A stretch of 64,000 nucleotides of DNA, taken from positions 124,001-188,000 of the forward strand of contig NZ_PVNG01000010.1 in assembly GCF_003001935.1 (NCBI RefSeq), read 5' to 3'. Below are positions 23,699-31,928 of this stretch, piece after piece. The number at the start of each line of letters is the position of its first letter. Position 1 is the first letter of the stretch. The translations under genes and the position numbers were made by a program. A model generated the notes under the pieces. It did not search any database, had not been told where the DNA came from, and saw only the letters and a program-made list of their open reading frames with translations. This DNA is from Nonomuraea fuscirosea (GTDB lineage Bacteria > Actinomycetota > Actinomycetes > Streptosporangiales > Streptosporangiaceae).

Positions 23699-24514
23699 AT
23701 CAAGCGGGCACTGGTGCTGGGCGGCGGAGGGATCGCCGGGATCGCATGGGAGACGGGCGTGCTGGCCGGGCTCGCGGACGGCGGGGCCGACGTCACGGAC
23801 GCCGACCGGATCATCGGCACCTCGGCCGGCTCCACGGTGGCCGCCCAGGTCACCAGCGGCCTGACGCTGACCGAACTGCTCGCCCGTCAGACCGACCCGG
23901 TCCTGCAGAACGCCGAGCTCCGGGCCGGCGTGTCGATAGAGGAGCTGGGGGCGGTGCTCCTGCGCATCTCCGAGAGCTCGCTCGACGCCGTCGAGCAGCG
24001 GCGTGAGATCGGCGCGCTGGCGCTGGCCGCGGACTCGGTTCCCGAGGCCGCGCGGCGCGAGGTGATCGAGGGGCGGCTGCCCGTGCACAAGTGGCCCGAC
24101 CGGGACGTGGTGATCGTGGCCGTGGACGCCCGCACCGGCGAGCCGCGGCTGTTCGACCCGGGCTCGGGGGTCGAACTGGTGGACGCGGTGGCGGCCAGTT
24201 GCGCCGTTCCCGTGGTGTGGCCGTGCGTCACCATCGACGGGGCCCGGTACATGGACGGCGGCGTACGCACGAGCGCCAACGCCGACCTGGCGGCCGGGTT
24301 CGAGCGGGTTGTGGTGCTCGCTCCCATGCCCGAGCTGGGGGAGCCGTCGTGGCTCCGGCTCTCGGGCACGGTCGAGGTGATCGAGCCGGACGAGCCCGCG
24401 CGGGCCGCGTTCGGCGCCGACCCGCTGGACCCGTCGTCCCGCACGCCGAGCGCCGAAGCCGGTTACGCCCAGGGCCGCGCCGCCGCGGCCGGCGTCGCGA
24501 AGATGTGGCGCTGA
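23690..24514 (+). CDS. patatin-like phospholipase
   Basis: A 274-residue cytoplasmic acyl hydrolase of the patatin family. The oxyanion-hole motif GGGGIAG lies at 11-17, the serine elbow GTSAGS at 43-48 with S45 as probable nucleophile (G-x-S-x-G), and the Asp of the dyad is D189 in YMDGGVRTSANADL. No signal peptide or transmembrane segment is present. Length is normal for short bacterial members. Neighbours on the same strand are the lipase and the lyase, but a 94-bp gap and a good GGAGG site suggest its own translation signal. Confidence 0.92.
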   Translation: MSGIKRALVLGGGGIAGIAWETGVLAGLADGGADVTDADRIIGTSAGSTVAAQVTSGLTLTELLARQTDPVLQNAELRAGVSIEELGAVLLRISESSLDAVEQRREIGALALAADSVPEAARREVIEGRLPVHKWPDRDVVIVAVDARTGEPRLFDPGSGVELVDAVAASCAVPVVWPCVTIDGARYMDGGVRTSANADLAAGFERVVVLAPMPELGEPSWLRLSGTVEVIEPDEPARAAFGADPLDPSSRTPSAEAGYAQGRAAAAGVAKMWR

Positions 24515-24583
24515 CCGCCAGCCTCCGCGCCCAACCGGCGCTCACGGCTCCGGCGCGAAGAGCATCCAGAGCCGGTCCGTGGC

Positions 24584-25750
24584 TCACGCCCCGAGGACGA
24601 AGAGTGACCAGGTTTCGCCCGGGGCCAGCCCCGCCAGTTCGCGTCCGCACTCGCGCAGCACCTGCGGGCCCGAGGTGATGTGCTGGGTGCCCGCGTGGAC
24701 GTCCCTGAACAGCCGCTGGATCAGCCCGTCGCGCAGCGCCGAGGTGCCGCCCGAGATGTAGACGAACCCGGCCACCTCGGCCAGCGTCGAGGTCGCGTGG
24801 TTGAGCGCGAGCCGTACCATCGTCTCCTGCCGCACGTCGAGCCGCCCGCCCGCGGCCAGCGTGCGCTCGGCGTCGTCCCACGTCTCGTGCACCAGCGCCT
24901 TGGCCGCCCGGTAGCGCGCCTCCGCGCGGGCGAAGTCGGTGTGGAAGGCGTCGCTGCCGGCGATTTGCCCCGGCCGGCCCGCGCGGGCCCCGACGTGCCT
25001 GACCAGCTCGTCGAGCAGCCGGCGGCCGACGCCGAGCGCCCAGGAGGAGTGGCAGATCAGCGCGTGGTCCACGATCCCCAGCCGGTAGAGCGCTCCGCCG
25101 CGCAGGGGCTCGTTCGTGTCGAAGACGTGGCTCCGCGACTCCGGTACGAAGACGTCGTCGATGGTGTAGTCGATGCTGCCCGTGGCGCGCAGGCCCAGGA
25201 CGTCCCAGTTGCCGAGCTGCTTGACGTCGTCCAAGGGGGTGACGAAGATCCGTCCCTCGTCGGTGCCCTCGACGATGCCCAGGCTGTGGGAGTACTGGGC
25301 GTGCAGCATGCCGGAGGCGAAGCCCCACTGCCCGCTGAGGCGGAACCCCCCGTCCTCGCGGACGGCGACGCCCGGCCGGGTGCCCTGGCCCGCGATGAGC
25401 GGCGTCCGCGGGCCCGCGAAGATCCGCTCGACGGCGTCGTCGCCCAGGTACGCGCCGCCCGTGCCGTTCGCCAGGGTGGTCGCCATGACCACCCAGCCGG
25501 TCGAGGGATCGGCGTAGGAGAGCTCTTCGAGCACGTCCATCAGCTCCCTGGGCGACAGCTCGGCGCCGCCCAGCGGGGCCGGCACGCAGATGCCGAACAG
25601 CCCGGACTCGTGCAGGGCGTCAACGACGGCGTCGGTGAGCCTGCCCTGGGCCTCCGCCTGCGTGGCGTCCCGGTCGATCAGCGCGCGCAGGTCGCGGGCC
25701 CGCTCCAGCGGCGCGGTACCGGCGGTGTGCAGTCGCGGCGTGTCGTCCAT
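24584..25750 (-). CDS. acyl-CoA dehydrogenase-fold flavoprotein, HsaA/two-component monooxygenase type
   Basis: A 388-residue protein with the acyl-CoA dehydrogenase fold. The C-terminal domain is of the Acyl-CoA_dh_2 type (ATSTLAEVAGFVYISGGTSAL, then RLFRDVHAGTQHITSG), which characterises group D flavin monooxygenases such as HsaA and DszC-like enzymes more than true acyl-CoA dehydrogenases. No catalytic Glu at the usual dehydrogenase position is obvious. Such enzymes hydroxylate aromatics with reduced flavin supplied by a separate reductase; no reductase gene is adjacent. Monocistronic. The ring-cleavage cluster lies 14 kb away, so any link is speculative. Confidence 0.78.
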   Translation of the reverse strand: MDDTPRLHTAGTAPLERARDLRALIDRDATQAEAQGRLTDAVVDALHESGLFGICVPAPLGGAELSPRELMDVLEELSYADPSTGWVVMATTLANGTGGAYLGDDAVERIFAGPRTPLIAGQGTRPGVAVREDGGFRLSGQWGFASGMLHAQYSHSLGIVEGTDEGRIFVTPLDDVKQLGNWDVLGLRATGSIDYTIDDVFVPESRSHVFDTNEPLRGGALYRLGIVDHALICHSSWALGVGRRLLDELVRHVGARAGRPGQIAGSDAFHTDFARAEARYRAAKALVHETWDDAERTLAAGGRLDVRQETMVRLALNHATSTLAEVAGFVYISGGTSALRDGLIQRLFRDVHAGTQHITSGPQVLRECGRELAGLAPGETWSLFVLGA

Positions 25751-25924
25751 TTCCGGTACTCCCGTTCGCGATCGTCGGTGCTTTTACTCCCTCCGTCAGA
25801 TCACGTAAACGCCGGGTTGTCCAGTGCCGGGCGGGGGTTCGATCGCCTCCCAGGGGTGGGTCAGGGACGTTCTCAGGGACCTCCCCGACGTCCGCGCCGC
25901 CCGTATGCCGCACAATCGGGCGTC

Positions 25925-26629
25925 ATGAGGATGAAGCGGATGGCCACGATCGCGGGTCTGCTGGGCGTGGCGGTGACGCTGACGGGGTGCGGGATCGGCG
26001 GTCCGAACGAGCAGGACACCGTCACGTACGACGTCGCCGACAAGGTGGCGGCCCTACAGGTGGAGACCGACTCCGGCTCGATCGAGGTGGTGGAGTCGGA
26101 GCGGCAGGGCATCCACGTGACCGAGGCGCTGACCTGGCGCAAGAACAAGCCGGAGACCAGCCACCAGGTGCGGGGCGACACGCTCGCCCTGACCTTCAAC
26201 TGCCCCGCGACGTGGGGATTCGGAGCCGTGGGCACGTCCTGCGACGTGAGCTACAAGGTCGAGGTGCCCAAGGGGCTGCGGGTCAAGGTCAGCTCCGACT
26301 CCGGCGCCCTGACGCTGACCGGCCTGTCCGGTGAGCTGGACGCCCGGTCCGACTCGGGGGCGATCGAGGCCGACGGGCTGTCCGTGAAGCAGGTTGCCGC
26401 CAAGACCGATTCCGGCGCGGTCGGGCTCACCTTCACCGGAGCGCCGGACAAGGTCACGACCGCCACGGACTCGGGCCGGATCTCGGTGCACGTGCCGCAG
26501 GGGCCGTACAAGGTGGTCGCCTCGACCGACTCGGGCGGCAAGAACATCAAGGCCGCCGTCGACGACTCGGCCCCCCGCCTGATCGAGCTGACCAGCGACT
26601 CGGGTGACCTGGAAGTCGTCTCTCCCTGA
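25925..26629 (+). CDS. DUF4097-type beta-solenoid lipoprotein with TDSG repeats
   Basis: A 234-residue lipoprotein. The signal ends in a lipobox LTGC with C22. The mature part is a series of about 20-residue strands each opening with [ST]DSG (TDSGSIEVVE, SDSGALTLTG, SDSGAIEADG, TDSGAVGLTF, TDSGRISVHV, TDSGGKN, SDSGDLEVVS), predicting a right-handed parallel beta-helix as in DUF4097 'adhesin-like' proteins. It is anchored outside the membrane. Function is not established. A strong terminator follows. Confidence 0.88.
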   Translation: MRMKRMATIAGLLGVAVTLTGCGIGGPNEQDTVTYDVADKVAALQVETDSGSIEVVESERQGIHVTEALTWRKNKPETSHQVRGDTLALTFNCPATWGFGAVGTSCDVSYKVEVPKGLRVKVSSDSGALTLTGLSGELDARSDSGAIEADGLSVKQVAAKTDSGAVGLTFTGAPDKVTTATDSGRISVHVPQGPYKVVASTDSGGKNIKAAVDDSAPRLIELTSDSGDLEVVSP

Positions 26630-26681
26630 ACGTCCGGACGAGCGCGGCGGGTGACCTGGGAAACCGGCACGGACCGGCGCG

Positions 26682-26720
26682 GCGGGTGCGGGACCGGTTT
26701 TCGGTCCCGCACCCGCTTTC
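26682..26720. terminator. bidirectional rho-independent-like terminator
   Basis: A perfect 15-bp stem, GCGGGTGCGGGACCG (26682-26696) pairing with 26702-26716, encloses a GTTTT loop and is followed by a TTTCG tract. It separates the plus-strand DUF4097 gene from the facing CPBP protease gene and would serve both. Confidence 0.85.
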
Positions 26721-26722
26721 GT

Positions 26723-27640
26723 TCAGCTCGGGAGCGCCGGTTCCGCGGGCGGGCGGTAGCCGAGGCGGCCCCGGGTCGCGGCGAGCACCAGGATCGCCGC
26801 CGCGGTGCCGGCCAGCAGGGTGACGCGGGACGCCTGCTCGGGGGTGGCGAGCGTCGGGAACACCTCCGAGAAGGCGATCGACATGAAGTTGTTGACGCTG
26901 ACGTGCAGCAGCATGATCAGCGGCAGGCTCTGGCCGGTCCGGTTGAACACCCAGGTGACGACCACACTGAAGACGCAGGCGAAGGCGACGAACTCGGCCA
27001 CCCGCAGCCACGTGACGTCCGGCCACCCGCCCCACTCGCTCAGGAACAGCGGCAGGTGCCACATGCCCCACAGCGGGCCGAGGATGACGGTGGCGCCCAG
27101 CGGGCCGAACTTGCGCTGCATGCGGGCCAGGGCGAAGTCACGCCAGCCGGGCTCCTCCGCCAGACCCGTGGTGACCATCTGGAGCAGCAGCCCCGGCACG
27201 TACGCCACCAGCACGGCGACGGACGGCAGGTGGATGTTCTCGTCGGAGAGCGCGAGACCGGTGACGATGATGGCGGCGGGGACGCCGAGCGCGGTCACCA
27301 GGTACCAGACCCAGCTCACCCGCCACTTGGTCATCCGCCCGATCCACCGGCGGACGCCCTCCTTGCCCTCCGTGACCCTGGTCACCAGGTACGCGGAGAA
27401 GATGGGGCCGAGGTAGGCGCCCGGCAGGACGCCGAGGAGTTGCGAGGTGCCGAGGAACTCGGGGAAGCCGAAGTTCAGGATGCCGAGGCCGTTCGTGGAC
27501 AGGACGTACGGCACCCAGGCGACCCAGCTCAGCAGGTTGGCCAGGATGAAGAAGCTGACCAGCGGACGCCGGCGGATGAATCCCCCGAGTCCGGCCTGTC
27601 CCGGATGCTGCTCGGCCTCCGGCCGGCTGTCGACTGTCAT
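26723..27640 (-). CDS. CPBP family intramembrane glutamic endopeptidase
   Basis: A 305-residue polytopic membrane protein of the CPBP (CaaX/Rce1-like, ABI) family with about eight hydrophobic segments. Motif 1 is AEEPGWRDFAL (E162-E163 and R167), motif 2 is WGMWHLPLFL with H195, and a third conserved polar residue sits in the following helix (FNRTGQSLPLIMLLHVSVNN). These form the glutamate-based proteolytic centre. AAGGAGAAAG precedes the ATG. Physiological substrate unknown; a second CPBP gene is at 36.9 kb. Confidence 0.88.
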   Translation of the reverse strand: MTVDSRPEAEQHPGQAGLGGFIRRRPLVSFFILANLLSWVAWVPYVLSTNGLGILNFGFPEFLGTSQLLGVLPGAYLGPIFSAYLVTRVTEGKEGVRRWIGRMTKWRVSWVWYLVTALGVPAAIIVTGLALSDENIHLPSVAVLVAYVPGLLLQMVTTGLAEEPGWRDFALARMQRKFGPLGATVILGPLWGMWHLPLFLSEWGGWPDVTWLRVAEFVAFACVFSVVVTWVFNRTGQSLPLIMLLHVSVNNFMSIAFSEVFPTLATPEQASRVTLLAGTAAAILVLAATRGRLGYRPPAEPALPS

Positions 27641-27860
27641 TTCTCTTTCTCCTTGGGGGGAGCGTTTTGACTGACAGTGATCAGCACATCAGCCGGAGGC
27701 CCTTCCGGTCGTTCCCGCGTACAGCCCAATGGAGGTATAGCCAGGGGTACCTTCCGCCGCCGCGAGGACGGCCAGGAATGCCTTCTGGGCAGGTCAACAC
27801 TCGGAAAGACGGCACCGTTCGTCAGGGTGTGCACGCGGATGTCTCCATAACGTCGATGGC

Positions 27861-28526
27861 ATGAAGATCAACGTGGTGCTGCCCTGTCTCAACGAGGCGG
27901 CCGCCCTGCCATGGGTGCTCGGGCGGATGCCGGACGGCTTCCATCCGATCGTCGTGGACAACGGCTCCACCGACGGCTCGGCGGGGATCGCGGCCACCCT
28001 CGGGGCGACGGTGGTGAGCGAGCCCCGTCCGGGGTTCGGCGCGGCCTGCCACGCGGGGCTGGCGGCCGCGGTCTCGGACGTCGTGTGCTTCATGGACGCC
28101 GACGCGTCGCTCGATCCCGTTCAACTGCCCCGGGTGAGCGGTCCCGTCGTGGCGGGGGAGGCCGATCTGGTGCTGGGCCGCCGGGTTCTGCGGCCGGGGG
28201 CGTCGTGGCCGGTGCACGCGCGGCTCGGCAACGCCGTACTGGCCAGGGGGCTGCGCCGCCGTACCGGGGTCCGGTTGCGCGACCTCGGGCCGATGCGGGC
28301 CTGCGAGCGTCTGCCGCTGCTCGCGCTCGGGCTGGTCGACCGGCGCTTCGGCTATCCGCTGGAGATGGTGCTGCGGGCGGGGGCGGCGGGCTGGCACATC
28401 GCCGAGACCGACGTCGACTACCTGCCCCGCCAGGGCAGATCCAAGGTCACCGGTACGGTACGCGGCACGCTGCGAGCGGTCGGCGACATGCGCCGCGTCC
28501 TGATCCGCCAGAACGGAACCGCGTGA
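27861..28526 (+). CDS. family 2 glycosyltransferase (polyprenyl-phosphate sugar type)
   Basis: A 221-residue GT-A glycosyltransferase. MKINVVLPCLNEAAALPWVL is the nucleotide-sugar binding start, DNGSTDGSAG and FMDADAS (DxD) follow, and YLPRQGRSKVTGTVRGTLRA is the RGxSKV-type C-terminal motif of transferases acting on polyprenyl phosphate or diglucosyl lipids. No transmembrane segment is present. It opens a compact block: its stop overlaps a tiny ORF by GTGA, which in turn overlaps the DUF2064 gene. The block probably builds an envelope glycolipid. Confidence 0.85.
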   Translation: MKINVVLPCLNEAAALPWVLGRMPDGFHPIVVDNGSTDGSAGIAATLGATVVSEPRPGFGAACHAGLAAAVSDVVCFMDADASLDPVQLPRVSGPVVAGEADLVLGRRVLRPGASWPVHARLGNAVLARGLRRRTGVRLRDLGPMRACERLPLLALGLVDRRFGYPLEMVLRAGAAGWHIAETDVDYLPRQGRSKVTGTVRGTLRAVGDMRRVLIRQNGTA

Positions 28527-28627
28527 ACGCGCCCCGCGGCCGGTCGAGCGGCGACGGCGCTCACGCGGAGACGGGCGGTCGGTCGAGCGGTGACGGCGCT
28601 CACGCGGCGATGGGCGGTGGCGCGTGA
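28523..28627 (+). CDS. micro-ORF formed by a duplicated coupling junction
   Basis: A 34-codon open frame begins with GTG overlapping the stop of the GT2 gene (GTGA) and ends with TGA overlapping the GTG of the DUF2064 gene (GTGA again). It encodes two copies of RSSGDGAHA separated by ETGG. The two overlap points share the 11-mer GCGTGAACGCG (28521-28531 and 28622-28632). Whether a peptide accumulates or the frame merely preserves translational coupling is unknown. Confidence 0.4.
   Translation: MNAPRGRSSGDGAHAETGGRSSGDGAHAAMGGGA
28541..28618. repeat. 39-bp tandem repeat (two units)
   Basis: Units at 28541-28579 and 28580-28618 start CGGTCGAGCGG and differ at only three positions. The length of 39 bp is exactly 13 codons, so reading frame is kept through both units. 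It lies between the GT2 and DUF2064 genes. Confidence 0.85.
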
Positions 28628-29286
28628 ACGCGACTCGTGAGGACGGTGCTCCGAGCGGGCAGATTCTGGTGATCGCCAAGGAGCCCGTGCCGGGGAGGGT
28701 GAAGACGCGGCTCGTGCCGCCGCTCACCCACGACGAGGCCGCCGGGCTGGCCGGCGCCGCGCTGGAGGACACGCTGCGTACCGTCGCACAGGTGCCGGCC
28801 GCCGGCCGGGTGCTCGTCCTCGACGGCGTCCCCGGCCCCTGGCTTCCCTCCGGCTTCACCGTGCTGCCGCAGCGGGGCGGCGGTCTGGACGAACGGCTGG
28901 CCGCGGCCTTCGCGGACGCCCACCTGCTGCGGCCGGTCCCCATGGTGCTCATCGGCATGGACACCCCGCAGGTCACCCCGGCTCTGCTGACCGCCGCCCT
29001 GAGGCTGCTCGCCGGCCACGACGCGGTGTTCGGCCCGGCGACCGACGGCGGCTTCTGGCTGCTCGGGCTCCGCGCCCCCGATCCGGCGCTGCTGCTCGGC
29101 GTGCCGATGTCGTCGCCGTCCACCGGCGCGAGCCAGTTCCGCAGACTGAAGGAGGCCGGGATGAGCGTCGCCACGATGCCGTGCCTGACCGACGTGGACA
29201 CCATGGCGGACGCGATCGAGGTGGCGGCGCTCGTCCCCGGGTCCCGCTACGCCGCCGCGCTGGCCGGCCTGGGGGTGCCGCGATGA
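28624..29286 (+). CDS. DUF2064 / TIGR04282-type nucleotidyl- or glycosyltransferase-fold protein
   Basis: A 220-residue GT-A-like protein of the DUF2064 family (TIGR04282, named after an arsenosugar-cluster glycosyltransferase). Diagnostic stretches are AKEPVPGRVKTRLVPPL near the N-terminus (the K/R-rich nucleotide-binding loop), IGMDTPQVTP (D-x-P) and GPATDGGFWLLGL. The GTG start overlaps the preceding micro-ORF stop, and its own stop overlaps the epimerase start (ATGA). The co-occurrence with GT2, an epimerase and GT87 suggests a glycan precursor role; the donor is unknown. Confidence 0.85.
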   Translation: MNATREDGAPSGQILVIAKEPVPGRVKTRLVPPLTHDEAAGLAGAALEDTLRTVAQVPAAGRVLVLDGVPGPWLPSGFTVLPQRGGGLDERLAAAFADAHLLRPVPMVLIGMDTPQVTPALLTAALRLLAGHDAVFGPATDGGFWLLGLRAPDPALLLGVPMSSPSTGASQFRRLKEAGMSVATMPCLTDVDTMADAIEVAALVPGSRYAAALAGLGVPR

Positions 29287-30269
29287 GGGTGCTGGTGACC
29301 GGGGCGGCGGGGTTCATCGGAAGTCACGTGGTCGAGGCGCTGGAGGCGCGGGGGCACGAGGTGACCGGCTTCGACCTGCGGTGCGGCGACGACGTACGCG
29401 ACGCCGCCGCGCTCGCCCGGCCGCTGGCGGAGGCCGACGCGGTCGTGCACCAGGCGGCCAAGGTCGGGCTCGGCGTCGACGTGGCGGACCTGCCCGACTA
29501 CGCCTCGGCCAACGTGTACGGCACGGCGGTGCTGCTGGCCGCGATGGCCCGCCACGGCGTGGGGCGGCTCGTGCTGGCCTCCTCCATGGTGGTCTACGGC
29601 GAAGGCGCCTACGACTGCGCCCGGCACGGCCGGGTCCGCCCCGGTCCCCGTACCGCTGAAGATCTGTCCACAGGCTCCTTCGAGCCGCGCTGTCCCCGTT
29701 GCGGCGCGGGCGTGCTCCCGGCCGCCATCGACGAGGACGCGCGGACGGATCCGCGCAACGCGTACGCCACCACCAAGCTGGCGCAGGAGCATCTGGCCGC
29801 CAACTGGGCCCGCGAGACCGGCGGCACGGCCGTCGCCCTGCGGTACCACAACGTGTACGGGCCGAGGATGCCGAGGGACACCCCGTACTCGGGCGTCGCG
29901 GCGATCTTCCGGTCCGCGCTGGAGGCGGGGCGGGCTCCGCGCGTGTTCGAGGACGGGGGCCAGCGGCGCGACTTCGTCCACGTCCGGGACGTCGCCGACG
30001 CGAACGTGGCCGCCCTCGACGGGGGCGTGCCGGGAACGCCGGCCGTCTACAACATCGCCAGCGGGCAGCCGCACACCGTGGGCGAACTGGCCGCGGCCCT
30101 GTCGGCGCAGCACGGCGGCCCTGAGCCGGTCGTCACCGGGGAGTACCGGCTCGGCGACGTCCGCCACATCACGGCCGCACCGGACCGGGCGGCGGCGGAG
30201 CTCGGCTTCCACGCCCGCGTCGGCTTCACCGAGGGCATGAAGGAGTTCGCCACCGCCCCCCTGGCCTGA
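29283..30269 (+). CDS. NAD-dependent epimerase/dehydratase with an inserted CxxC loop
   Basis: A 328-residue extended short-chain dehydrogenase. GAAGFIGSH at 8-16 binds NAD, S100-S101 and Y161-x3-K165 (YATTK) form the catalytic site, and YHNVYGPRM plus RRDFVHVRDVA are typical of nucleotide-sugar epimerases. Between strands about 108 and 150 is a loop with C112 and a C137-x-x-C140 pair (EPRCPRCGAG), which would fit a small metal-binding knuckle rare in ordinary GalE-type enzymes. Its ATG overlaps the DUF2064 stop. Likely substrate is a nucleotide sugar. Confidence 0.88.
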   Translation: MRVLVTGAAGFIGSHVVEALEARGHEVTGFDLRCGDDVRDAAALARPLAEADAVVHQAAKVGLGVDVADLPDYASANVYGTAVLLAAMARHGVGRLVLASSMVVYGEGAYDCARHGRVRPGPRTAEDLSTGSFEPRCPRCGAGVLPAAIDEDARTDPRNAYATTKLAQEHLAANWARETGGTAVALRYHNVYGPRMPRDTPYSGVAAIFRSALEAGRAPRVFEDGGQRRDFVHVRDVADANVAALDGGVPGTPAVYNIASGQPHTVGELAAALSAQHGGPEPVVTGEYRLGDVRHITAAPDRAAAELGFHARVGFTEGMKEFATAPLA

Positions 30270-30285
30270 CCGGCCATGCCACGGC

Positions 30286-31818
30286 TTGGCCACGGCGAAT
30301 CTGTGTCTGACCGTCGCAGCGTTGTGCCTGGCGTCCGCAGTGCCGAGCGATCTTGATGGAGGGATTCTTACGCGACGCGGCGAGAAGACGACGCTCGACG
30401 GCGCGGGCCGTCGCCGGGTCGCCGGCACGGCCGTGCTCCTGCTCGCTCTGGTCGGCGCGCTGGTGCTGACGATGAGCGCCGGACACCCCGCCGAGCGCGC
30501 GAGCCTGATCCGCTGGTACGCGCTGTCCTGGGCGCTGTTCGGCGCTGCGGTGTGGACGCTGCGCAAGGTGCCGGCCCGGCAGGCGGTGTTCCTGGTGGTC
30601 GCCGGAGCCGTCGCGGTGACCGCCACGGGGCTGCTCGCGCCGCCGACGACCAGCACCGATTCCTACCGGTACGTCTGGGACGGCCGGGTCCAGGCGGCGG
30701 GCGTCTCCCCTTACACCTACGCGCCCGCTGATCCCGCGCTCCTTCCGCTGCGCGACCGCTGGCTCTTTCCCGAGGGCGCGGACTGCGACTTCCCCTACCG
30801 CTACGCCGTTCACTCGGGCCCGGCCGCCCGCACGTGCACGTTGATCAACCGGCCCGACGTGCACACGATCTACCCGCCGCTGGCGGAGCTGTACTTCCTG
30901 GTCGTGCACCGGCTCGCGCCGGAAGACGGCCGGTACGAGCCGTTCCAGGTCGGTGGGGCGCTGCTGGCGTTCGGCACGTCGCTGGTCCTGCTGGCGACCG
31001 TCAGGCGAAGAGCTGCGGACAGATCCGTGGACAGGCGCGCGTGGTGGGTGGCGTGCTGGGCGTGGTGTCCGGCCGTTCCGCTGGAGGCGGTGAACAACGC
31101 TCACGTCGACATCCTCGGCGTCCTGCTCACCGTCGCCGCCATGGCCCTGCTGAGCCGGCACAAGGTCCGGGGCGGTCTGCTGCTCGGAGCGGCGACCGCG
31201 GTGAAGTTTGTGCCCGCGCTGGCCCTGCCCGGAGCGCTGTCCGGGCTCCTGGCCACCCGGGGGCCCTCCGTACGGCGGCGGGCGCTCGGCGCACTGGCCG
31301 TCGTCGGGCCCGCCGTCCTCGTCGTGGCGCTCGCCTATCTCCCGTACGTGCTCGCGTCCCGCGCGTCGGTCCTCGGCTACCTCTTCGGCTACCTGAACGA
31401 GGAGGGGTACGACGACACCGGCACCGGCGGCGCCCGGTACGCGCTGCTGCGACTGGTCCTGCCCGGCGCGGCGGCGCTGCCCGCGGCCCTCGTCCTGCTC
31501 GCGGTCGCGGCCGTGCTCGTGCTGCGCCGGGGTGACGCCGCCCGGCCGTGGCGCGGGGCCCTGGTGGTGACCGGGGTCGCGTTCCTGCTGTTCACACCCG
31601 GTTATCCCTGGTACGCCCTGCTGGTCGTCGCGCTCGTCGCCTTCGACGGCCGGTGGGAGTGGCTCGGCATCCCGCCGGCGGGCGCCGCCGCGTACCTGGG
31701 CGTCCACGAGCACGCCGGCACGGCCGCCTACGCGGTCGCCGCCCTGGCAGTGGTCGCGGGCTCCGTCGTACGGGCGAGGCGGGCGTGCCCAGCCCTCTCG
31801 CTGCCGGAACGATCATGA
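30286..31818 (+). CDS. GT87-type polyprenol-phosphate-dependent glycosyltransferase
   Basis: A 490-510-residue polytopic membrane glycosyltransferase of family 87 (DUF2029) with about ten transmembrane segments. The first extracellular loop holds the family's acidic/aromatic motif, STDSYRYVWDGRVQAAGVSPYTY, and HTIYPPLAELYF and NNAHVDILG follow. Such enzymes transfer mannose-like sugars from polyprenyl-phosphate donors outside the membrane. The frame opens at a TTG without a clear ribosome binding site; a GTG at 30340 is an alternative. The stop codon is part of a 58-bp repeat unit shared with the facing methyltransferase's 3' end. Confidence 0.8.
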   Translation: MATANLCLTVAALCLASAVPSDLDGGILTRRGEKTTLDGAGRRRVAGTAVLLLALVGALVLTMSAGHPAERASLIRWYALSWALFGAAVWTLRKVPARQAVFLVVAGAVAVTATGLLAPPTTSTDSYRYVWDGRVQAAGVSPYTYAPADPALLPLRDRWLFPEGADCDFPYRYAVHSGPAARTCTLINRPDVHTIYPPLAELYFLVVHRLAPEDGRYEPFQVGGALLAFGTSLVLLATVRRRAADRSVDRRAWWVACWAWCPAVPLEAVNNAHVDILGVLLTVAAMALLSRHKVRGGLLLGAATAVKFVPALALPGALSGLLATRGPSVRRRALGALAVVGPAVLVVALAYLPYVLASRASVLGYLFGYLNEEGYDDTGTGGARYALLRLVLPGAAALPAALVLLAVAAVLVLRRGDAARPWRGALVVTGVAFLLFTPGYPWYALLVVALVAFDGRWEWLGIPPAGAAAYLGVHEHAGTAAYAVAALAVVAGSVVRARRACPALSLPERS

Positions 31819-31928
31819 CGGGGTGGCGAACCACCGCCTGGCCAGGTTCCGGCGGACAACGGTGGGAGGGTCATGACAGGGCCGCGAACCAGCGCCTGGC
31901 CGTGTTCCAGCGTTCGGCGGTGGGGAAG
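31813..31928. repeat. 58-bp imperfect tandem duplication at a convergent junction
   Basis: Units start TCATGAC at 31813 and 31871, with about 43 of the first 54 positions identical. The TCATGA of the first unit gives the TGA stop of the plus-strand GT87 gene; that of the second gives the stop of the minus-strand methyltransferase. The second unit encodes the C-terminus of the methyltransferase, so the first is a decayed copy of that tail. Confidence 0.8.

Noticed and set aside
24584..25750. Assigning the acyl-CoA dehydrogenase-fold protein to the ring-cleavage pathway as HsaA
   Set aside because: It lies 14 kb away, is monocistronic, and the locus already has a FAD hydroxylase; no flavin reductase is adjacent.
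28541..28618. The 39-bp repeats as a CRISPR array or an integration site
   Set aside because: Units are directly adjacent without spacers, only two copies, and preserve codon frame; no cas genes or integrase are present.
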